Below, in pieces: positions 58,173 through 64,000 of a stretch of DNA of 64,000 bases. Origin of the DNA: Geomobilimonas luticola (lineage in GTDB: Bacteria; Desulfobacterota; Desulfuromonadia; Geobacterales; Geobacteraceae); NCBI RefSeq assembly GCF_018476905.1, contig NZ_JAHCVK010000001.1, positions 1,116,001 through 1,180,000 on the forward strand. Reading direction: 5' to 3'. The position numbers and the translations under genes are program-made. Position 1 is the first letter of the stretch. Every line of letters starts with the position of its first letter. A model generated the notes under the pieces. It was not told the DNA's origin, ran no database searches, and saw only the letters and a program-made list of their open reading frames with translations.

Positions 58173-58197
58173 GGACCTGTAAACTCGTTTGTGTAAA
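58173..58197 (+). repeat. left terminal inverted repeat
   Basis: GGACCTGT-N7-TTTGTGTAAA; the two conserved blocks match the right end perfectly, and the TTTGTGTAAA block is typical of IS256-family ends. Confidence 0.9.
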
Positions 58198-58239
58198 TGC
58201 CAAAATTCGGTAAAACCAACCCCAAGGAGGGACCGACCG

Positions 58240-59454
58240 ATGGCTACCACAGACGAATTGCTCGATGTCTTGATGAAGGACTACAAGAAACCCGAAGACC
58301 TAATTGGCGAGAACGGGCTTCTGAAACAACTGACCAAGAGACTGTTGGAACGGGCGATGCGAGCCGAATTGACCGAGCATCTTGGTTACGAGAAACATGC
58401 CCCACAAGGCAAAAACTCTGGCAACTCCCGTAATGGCTGCTACAAGAAAACCATTACTGGGGATTTTGGCAACCTTGAAGTTATCACTCCACGTGACCGC
58501 AATTCAACATTTGAACCGCTCATTCTTCCCAAAGGCGAAACGCGCTTTACCGGCTTTAACGACAAGATTATTTCCATGTACGCCCGTGGCATGACCACTC
58601 GCGACATCCAAGGGCATCTACAGGAAATATACGGGGTAGATGTATCACCCACCCTGATCTCCCAAGTGACAGATGCAATCAGCGAAGAAGTGCTGCTCTG
58701 GCAGAACCGTCCGCTGGATGAGGTTTATCCCATCGTTTATCTTGATGCCGTCCGGATAAAGGTGCGCCATGACAGCAGAGTCATCAACAAGGCGGTCTAT
58801 CTAGCCATTGCCGTCAACATGGATGGCATCAAAGAAGTTCTCGGCATGTGGACTGCCGAAAACGAGGGTGCCAAGTTCTGGCTTCAGGTTGTCACGGAAC
58901 TGAAGAACCGGGGAGTCAAAGATATTTTCATCGCCTGCGTGGACGGACTCAAGGGTTTTCCAGAAGCAATAGAGGCAATATTTCCCAAAACCCAGATTCA
59001 ACTTTGCATCGTCCATATGGTCCGCCACAGCCTGAGTTACGTTTCATGGAAACAACGGAAGGAAGTGGCTGATGACCTCAAAACTATTTACCAAGCAACG
59101 ACTGTAGAATTCGCAGAGAGGAACCTTGAAGCCTTTGCCACCAAATGGGATGCCAGCCATCCGTCAATAGCAAAATCTTGGCGAATCAACTGGGAGCGAA
59201 TCATTCCATTGTTTTCCTTCCCTATAGATATTCGCAAAGCAATCTACACGACCAACACCATCGAATCGCTGAATATGTCGCTCCGTAAGGTCACGAAGAA
59301 TCGGGGACATTTTCCCAGTGACGAAGCCATGTTCAAGCTTCTCTACTTGGCTCTGAGTAACATCGCAAAAAAGTGGACAATGCCCATCAGAGACTGGAAA
59401 TCAGCAATGAATCAGTTCAGCATCATATTTGAAGAGAGGATGCCACATCATTAG
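58240..59454 (+). CDS. IS256-family transposase
   Basis: This 404-residue MULE-type DDE transposase starts at an ATG with AAGGAGG. Catalytic residues are D in IVYLDAVRIKVR, D in FIACVDGLKGFPEAI, and E in TTNTIESLNMSLRKVTK. The QLCIVHMVRHS motif is also typical. It is apparently complete and likely functional. Confidence 0.96.
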   Translation: MATTDELLDVLMKDYKKPEDLIGENGLLKQLTKRLLERAMRAELTEHLGYEKHAPQGKNSGNSRNGCYKKTITGDFGNLEVITPRDRNSTFEPLILPKGETRFTGFNDKIISMYARGMTTRDIQGHLQEIYGVDVSPTLISQVTDAISEEVLLWQNRPLDEVYPIVYLDAVRIKVRHDSRVINKAVYLAIAVNMDGIKEVLGMWTAENEGAKFWLQVVTELKNRGVKDIFIACVDGLKGFPEAIEAIFPKTQIQLCIVHMVRHSLSYVSWKQRKEVADDLKTIYQATTVEFAERNLEAFATKWDASHPSIAKSWRINWERIIPLFSFPIDIRKAIYTTNTIESLNMSLRKVTKNRGHFPSDEAMFKLLYLALSNIAKKWTMPIRDWKSAMNQFSIIFEERMPHH

Positions 59455-59729
59455 AATATTGGACGCCCACTTTTTTCCAGATTTGTGATAGTAGTTTGCT
59501 GGAATAACTATATAGTTCCTTCGACAATTCTGTTCCAGAAGAGGTCCCAAGTGGCAACACTATTGCACAGACAGACAAATACCTCTGTCAACAATTATTC
59601 TTATTTAGGCCGTTATAAACGGGCGTTGCGGCTTTCCCGTGCGTAGGTTTTTTAATTTGTAAATGGTGGACCTCTTGACAACCAGAAAAAAAGAAACTAA
59701 TCGTTACCCCTAATCACTTTGCACAAAGA
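59455..59729 (+). other. transposon interior between transposase and kinase
   Basis: No gene is seen here. A possible promoter lies at 59675-59700 (TTGACA followed 15 bases later by ACTAAT), pointing to the kinase gene. No terminal-repeat-like TTTACACAA sequence occurs in this stretch. Confidence 0.4.
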
Positions 59730-62012
59730 ATGGAATGCATGCCAATGGCCAGCCCACACACCTATCGTTTGATCTTCAGACACTTTAGTCGCTACATGGT
59801 TGCCCTCGGGTTGGTGGGAGCGTGTGTCCTGCTGTGCATGGGCATACCTCAATTGCTGGCCCCCCGGCCTTATCTGGCTTTTTGGCCAATGGTGGTAGTA
59901 GCGGCAGAATTTGGGGGCATAGGTCCGGGACTGTTAGCGGCCGTCGCGTCCATACTGTGTGTACATTTTATCCTGAATCCTGTCTTGGGGGGGGCGCTGA
60001 ACCTGTTCGATTGGGTTGGCATTACCTCCGCAGGGATCTTTTTCGCTGGTACATCGGTAGTAATTATTTTCATCGGAAGGAAGTGGAATTTGCAGTCACT
60101 CCAGCGCCTGCAAGTCGCCGCAATGGAGTCCGCCACCAACGGCATAGCCCTTACTGACGTTCAAGGGGTTCTCCTGTGGGTTAACCCTGCCTTCTGCACC
60201 ATGACAGGCTATACCTCTATGGAAATTGTTGGCAAGAACTATCGGCTGCTCGACAGTGAAAAACAGAATGAAGCCTTCTACAATAATATCTGGAGCACTG
60301 TTTTGAAACGGGAAGTCTGGCACGGTGATCTGGTTGTGAGGCGCAAGAATGGCACGACCTACATGGAAGAGCGGAGTGTGGCACCTGTGACCAATGCAGA
60401 CGGTCGGCTCATTAACTGCGTTATCATAATGCAAGACATCACCGAGCGTAAAAGAACGGAAGTTGTGCTCCGTGAACAGGCGGATCTACTGAACCTTACG
60501 CATGAAAGCATCCTTGTCCGAACAATGGATAATATTATTACCTTCTGGAACAAGGGAGCCGTTATTCAATATGGCTGGGAAGCGGAAGAGGTAGTAGGGA
60601 AGATTACAACACATGATTTATTGCAGACCCAATTCCCACTTCCTATTGATGAAATTAATAACTTTCTACTGATCAATAACTTTTGGGAAGGTGAGCTGAC
60701 ACAAACCAAGCGTGATGGCTCCTTGATCACTGTTTTAAGTCGATGGGCACTGCAACGTGACAAAAGCAATGTACCTGTTGCGATTATGGAGATAAACAGC
60801 GACATAACCGACCGTAAAAGGGCTGAAGAGGAAAAGCTGATACTTGAACAACAATTCCAACAGGCACAAAAGCTTGAAAGCCTTGGGGTGCTTTCTGGTG
60901 GAATTGCTCATGATTTTAACAATATACTTGCTATTATAATGGGTCACTGTTCACTAATAGAGATGGATTATGAAAAAGCAAGAGATCACGTTCCAGAAAT
61001 TGAAAAAGCAGCCACCCGTGCGGCTGAACTATGCCGACAAATGTTGGCTTATGCTGGAAAGGCACAATTTGTCCAAGCACAAGTGAATATTGGTGAACTG
61101 GTCAATGAGATGGTTAATATGCTGAGATCGACCATCAAACAGAATATTGAAATACAATCGACCATTGACACCGATATACCTGCTATTCAAGCTGACGCCA
61201 GCCAAATCAGGCAGGTTGCCATGAATCTGATCATTAATGCAGCAGAAGCCATTGGCGATGCTCAGGGTGTAGTTCAAGTATCGCTTGCTAAGACAAAAAT
61301 AAAAACGGGGCATTCAATAAAAGATTATCTCGGCAAGTTGATACCTCCAGGCTGGTATGCCTGCCTGGAAGTGACTGATAATGGTAGTGGCATGAGTGAT
61401 GAAACATATAATCGAATCTTTGAACCCTTTTATACAACAAAGTTTACTGGGCGTGGTTTGGGAATGTCCGCAATACTTGGCATTGTTACAACTCAAGGCG
61501 GAAATTTACAACTTTTCAGCCAGGTTGGAAAAGGAACTACCTTCAAAGTGTACCTTCCATTACTGAACAGTGACTCTGCTTTTCATGAAGCTCCGTCTTT
61601 GATTAAACAAGCTGAACAATGGCGTGGGAGTGGCACTATTCTGCTGGTGGAAGATGAAGAACCGATTATGCAAGTTGCTAAAGCTATGTTGATGGAATTG
61701 GGATTTGAGGTCATTGAAGCCAGAAATGGCAAGGAAGCTCTGCACATTTATCAACAAAACGCCTATGATATTATCTTGGTGATGACAGACATGGGAATGC
61801 CAGTAATGGATGGTTACAATTTATTCCTTGAGCTGAAGCGTCTTAACGCCGTACTCCCTATCGTTATTTCCAGCGGTTTTGGCGACGCTGATATAACCTC
61901 CAGAATATCCAGAGATGATATCGCTGGTTTAATAAGTAAGCCATACAACTTTAACTTGTTGCAGAATGTTATAAGAGATGCAGTTGGCCATGCAGTGCCG
62001 AAACATACTTAG
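59730..62012 (+). CDS. hybrid sensor histidine kinase (KdpD-like TM, 2 PAS, HisKA, HATPase, receiver)
   Basis: This 760-residue transposon cargo has an N-terminal four-helix membrane region resembling DUF4118 (residues ~20-115). Two PAS domains follow (~125-240 with ALTDVQGVLLWVNPAFCTMTGY; ~250-370). The H-box is GGIAHDFNNILAIIMGHC near residue 391, and the HATPase domain has MNLIINAAEAIGD, DNGSGMSD and GRGLGMSAILGI. A receiver domain follows (TILLVEDEEPIM near 636; phospho-Asp in TDMGMPVMDG; Lys in ISKPYN). The phospho-Asp strand reads DIILVMTDMGMP, three residues longer than usual. The gene is clearly AT-richer in its second half than its neighbours. Start uncertain (ATGs at 59730, 59739, 59745). 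Confidence 0.9.
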   Translation: MECMPMASPHTYRLIFRHFSRYMVALGLVGACVLLCMGIPQLLAPRPYLAFWPMVVVAAEFGGIGPGLLAAVASILCVHFILNPVLGGALNLFDWVGITSAGIFFAGTSVVIIFIGRKWNLQSLQRLQVAAMESATNGIALTDVQGVLLWVNPAFCTMTGYTSMEIVGKNYRLLDSEKQNEAFYNNIWSTVLKREVWHGDLVVRRKNGTTYMEERSVAPVTNADGRLINCVIIMQDITERKRTEVVLREQADLLNLTHESILVRTMDNIITFWNKGAVIQYGWEAEEVVGKITTHDLLQTQFPLPIDEINNFLLINNFWEGELTQTKRDGSLITVLSRWALQRDKSNVPVAIMEINSDITDRKRAEEEKLILEQQFQQAQKLESLGVLSGGIAHDFNNILAIIMGHCSLIEMDYEKARDHVPEIEKAATRAAELCRQMLAYAGKAQFVQAQVNIGELVNEMVNMLRSTIKQNIEIQSTIDTDIPAIQADASQIRQVAMNLIINAAEAIGDAQGVVQVSLAKTKIKTGHSIKDYLGKLIPPGWYACLEVTDNGSGMSDETYNRIFEPFYTTKFTGRGLGMSAILGIVTTQGGNLQLFSQVGKGTTFKVYLPLLNSDSAFHEAPSLIKQAEQWRGSGTILLVEDEEPIMQVAKAMLMELGFEVIEARNGKEALHIYQQNAYDIILVMTDMGMPVMDGYNLFLELKRLNAVLPIVISSGFGDADITSRISRDDIAGLISKPYNFNLLQNVIRDAVGHAVPKHT

Positions 62013-62073
62013 AAGTAGAAAAAGTGACTTTTTTTTAAAACAGAATTCCGCCATACAAACAACCGATATTCCG

Positions 62074-62098
62074 TTTACACAAAAGACTGCACAGGTCC
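62074..62098 (-). repeat. right terminal inverted repeat
   Basis: Read on the minus strand it gives GGACCTGT-N7-TTTGTGTAAA, mirroring the left end. Confidence 0.9.
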
Positions 62099-62106
62099 CA
62101 CGGACC
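62099..62106. repeat. target-site duplication, right copy (CACGGACC)
   Basis: Identical to 58165-58172; together they mark the original insertion point in osmC. Confidence 0.92.
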
Positions 62107-62435
62107 AGCCAATCGCAGATGGCGGAGATGGCAGCGCACCAAGCCCGTTCAGCTATTTCCTTGCCTCAATGGGCACCTGTGCGGGTATCTACGTTCTCAG
62201 TTTCTGCCAGCAGAGAAATATTTCGACTGTAGGTATGTCTCTAACCCAGCGAATGGAATTCGCTGCTGATGATTCAGGCCATAAACGACTGTCGAAAGTC
62301 ACGCTTGATATCATGTTGCCGGTCGGGTTCCCGGAGAAGTATCGCAATGCCATTGTGAAAACAGCGGAACTTTGCTCCGTTAAGAAAGTGATCTTGAACC
62401 CTCCGGAGTTTGAGATCACCGCGCACTTGCCATAG
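62099..62435 (+). pseudogene. osmC-family gene, 3' fragment
   Basis: This stretch encodes the C-terminal ~110 residues of an OsmC-type protein: QPIADGGDGSAPSPFSYFLA, MGTCAGIYVLSFCQQRN and KTAELCSVKKVILNPPEF, with both conserved Cys positions. It lacks its own start region; an internal ATG at 62169 would give only part of the fold. OsmC proteins reduce organic hydroperoxides. The sequence is otherwise undamaged, so insertion looks recent. Confidence 0.88.
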
Positions 62436-62453
62436 TCGTTGCCAATACTTGCG

Positions 62454-63380
62454 ATGAAATCACCGTCTCGGTTTATCTTTTTTCTTCTAGTCCTTGGCAC
62501 TGCAACTCCCTGGTGTGGCCCCGCAATTGCCTTGACTGCCGGCATTCTTTTCAGCCTCATCATGGGGAACCCATGGCCAAAGAGCACCGCCGTCTGGAGC
62601 AAAAAACTGCTGCAATTGTCGGTTGTTGGTCTGGGCTTCGGCGTTGGGATCGTTGACGTCTGGCATGCCGGACGGGAGGCGGTTCTCTATACTCCGGTGA
62701 GCATCGGTGTCACGGTGGCTGTTGGGCTACTCCTGGGGAAAATGTTACGTACACCGACTAAGGCATCGGCTCTTATCTCCTTCGGTACGGCTATCTGCGG
62801 TGGTAGTGCCATTGCTGCCATGGCACCGGTCATTGAGGCCAGTGACGAGGACATCGCCATCTCACTGGCTACGGTTTTCAGCCTCAATGCAGTTGCTTTA
62901 TTTATTTTTCCTCCTCTTGGTCATCTCTTCGTCTTGACTGAGCGTCAGTTCGGACTCTGGTCAGCACTGGCAATTCATGACACAAGTAGCGTAGTCGGTG
63001 CCGCATCGGCTTACGGATCTGTGGCTCTCTCTAACGGCACCACGGTCAAATTGGCGCGAGCAGTCTGGATCGCCCCAGCAGCATTGCTCACTTCCCGCTT
63101 TACCAAGACCCAGACAAAAGTTGGCATACCACTTTTCATCGTCGGCTTTATTGCTGCATCTGCCGTGCGGTCATTCCTGCCAAGCCTCAGCCACATATGG
63201 CAAATATTGTCGATTGTGGCACGCCAAAGCTTGGTGGTGACTCTCTTCCTGGTTGGCAACGGTCTGACACGGGAAGTACTGCAGAAGGTCGGCATACGAC
63301 CACTGGCCCAAGGAGTTATACTCTGGATTGTCGTGAGTGCAGCCGTTTTGATTGCAGTTTCAGGTGGGATGATCCATTGA
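62454..63380 (+). CDS. YeiH-family putative membrane transporter
   Basis: This 308-residue protein has about ten membrane segments and the family motifs FGTAICGGSAIAAMAPVI, FSLNAVALFIFPPLG and AIHDTSSVVGAASAYG. YeiH/UPF0324 proteins are proposed sulfate exporters; this is a weak functional label. It begins 18 bp after the osmC fragment. A TTG at 62439 would add five residues. Confidence 0.88.
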   Translation: MKSPSRFIFFLLVLGTATPWCGPAIALTAGILFSLIMGNPWPKSTAVWSKKLLQLSVVGLGFGVGIVDVWHAGREAVLYTPVSIGVTVAVGLLLGKMLRTPTKASALISFGTAICGGSAIAAMAPVIEASDEDIAISLATVFSLNAVALFIFPPLGHLFVLTERQFGLWSALAIHDTSSVVGAASAYGSVALSNGTTVKLARAVWIAPAALLTSRFTKTQTKVGIPLFIVGFIAASAVRSFLPSLSHIWQILSIVARQSLVVTLFLVGNGLTREVLQKVGIRPLAQGVILWIVVSAAVLIAVSGGMIH

Positions 63381-63400
63381 TATTGATGACGAGGTTACCG

Positions 63401-64000
63401 ATGTTACCCAAAACTTACCTGATCTATTTTTCACCAACCAGAACGACCAGAAAAATTGTTGAGCAGGTTGCAGCAGGGCTTGATTCACAAAGTATCGAAC
63501 ACCATGACCTGACCAGGATGGAGCAGGAGTTCACGCTGCGTCTTGATGACGGGGTCGCAGTCATTGGCGTACCGGTCTATGCCGGAAGAGTTCCGGAAAT
63601 ATTCTTGAAACGTATTGAAAAGCTTTCAGGGGAAGGAATTCCTGCCGTTCTGATAGCACTCTACGGAAACCGTGCCTATGAGGACGCACTTGTTGAATTA
63701 CGGGATGTGATCATCGCTAAGGGGTTCAATGTCGTTGCTGCAGGTGCTTTTATAGGAGAACATTCATATTCAACTGATGGACGTCCTATCGCTGCAAATC
63801 GACCCGATACGGAAGACCTGAAATATGCCATAGTGTTTGGTGTTGCCATCGCCAACAAGCTACAAGGTGACTGCAATCTGGCAACTCTCGATATTCCAGG
63901 TAACATCCCCTATAAGGAAAGAGTTCCGCTGGGCGGTATTTGCCCGGAAACAATGCCAGAGTTGTGCACACTCTGTAAAACCTGTGCACGTATTTGCCCA
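63401..64000 (+). CDS. flavodoxin-ferredoxin fusion protein (EFR1-like), cut by window end
   Basis: This open frame of 200 codons runs off the window. The N-terminal ~150 residues are flavodoxin-like (TYLIYFSPTRTTRKIVEQVA phosphate loop, VIGVPVYAGRVP, IALYGNRAYEDAL). The Cys pattern LCTLCKTCARICP at the end begins a 4Fe-4S ferredoxin domain. The layout matches EFR1-type electron carriers. GAGG lies 8 bases before the ATG. Confidence 0.87.
   Translation, partial: MLPKTYLIYFSPTRTTRKIVEQVAAGLDSQSIEHHDLTRMEQEFTLRLDDGVAVIGVPVYAGRVPEIFLKRIEKLSGEGIPAVLIALYGNRAYEDALVELRDVIIAKGFNVVAAGAFIGEHSYSTDGRPIAANRPDTEDLKYAIVFGVAIANKLQGDCNLATLDIPGNIPYKERVPLGGICPETMPELCTLCKTCARICP

Larger units (their letters stand above)
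58173..62098 (+). mobile_element. IS256-type transposon carrying a hybrid histidine kinase
   Basis: A 3,926-bp element has terminal inverted repeats: GGACCTGT, 7 variable bases, then TTTGTGTAAA at the left (58173-58197) and the exact mirror pattern at the right (62074-62098). It is flanked by the 8-bp duplication CACGGACC. Inside are an IS256-family transposase (58240-59454) and a 760-residue sensor kinase (59730-62012). No second internal terminal repeat was seen after the transposase gene, where a plain ~1.3 kb IS would end. The kinase therefore looks like a true passenger, mobilised as one unit. Confidence 0.9.

Overview
The window looks like a chromosomal stretch of a Geobacter-type Desulfuromonadota bacterium. 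This is an inference from gene content (Tex, B12-binding radical SAM, RND pump, DUF6448, rubrerythrin/rubredoxin enzymes, FNR-like boxes) and from the contrast between a GC-rich core and AT-richer accessory DNA. No rRNA, tRNA or CRISPR array was recognised.

Region 1 (1-18.05 kb) is ordinary GC-rich core: the 3' part of tex, a methyltransferase, a DUF4160 / DUF2442-DUF6429 pair, a B12-binding radical SAM enzyme, a secreted Gln/Arg-rich protein, a small Pmp3/YqaE gene, EcsC, an FAD dehydrogenase, a class A penicillin-binding protein, a spermidine-synthase-like protein, a RelA/SpoT-domain protein and an RND efflux pair.

Region 2 (18.1-45.1 kb) is a patchwork with clear rearrangement scars. A secreted-protein pair (small CC-motif protein plus DUF6448) occurs twice, 24.6 kb apart, each time behind the same FNR-type box. 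The comM gene is cut, and its missing half is replaced by the first copy of a dispersed helix-turn-helix gene. Then follow a cysteine-desulfurase operon with a divergent LysR gene; LOG, Rnk and a frameshifted MreB-like gene; a cation-homeostasis block (Kef-type, NhaP2-type, P-type ATPase, UspA); a histidine kinase and an ftsA flanked by direct repeats of the secF 3' end; and secDF. A yybP-ykoY-type (Mn2+) riboswitch heads htpX, which leads a run of same-strand genes ending in terC.

Region 3 (44-56.2 kb) starts with the fullest copy of a ~1.1 kb module of two convergent repressor-like genes, with partial copies at 52.7-53.7 and 55.8-56.2 kb. Between them lies an oxidative-stress island: Fur/PerR-type regulator, Dps-like ferritin, katG, rubrerythrin, a double-rubredoxin NAD(P)H reductase, DUF4149, sodC and a CDF transporter. 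A Fic protein and a truncated outer-membrane protein gene follow.

Region 4 (56.3-64 kb) is a MarR / SDR / YdhR / OsmC / YeiH / flavodoxin-ferredoxin cluster. Its osmC gene is split by a 3,926-bp IS256-type element with matching terminal inverted repeats and an 8-bp target duplication. Besides its transposase, the element carries a 760-residue hybrid histidine kinase as cargo. This sensor-carrying transposon, the dispersed two-repressor module with conserved operators, and the Mn riboswitch ahead of htpX...terC are the three most interesting observations.
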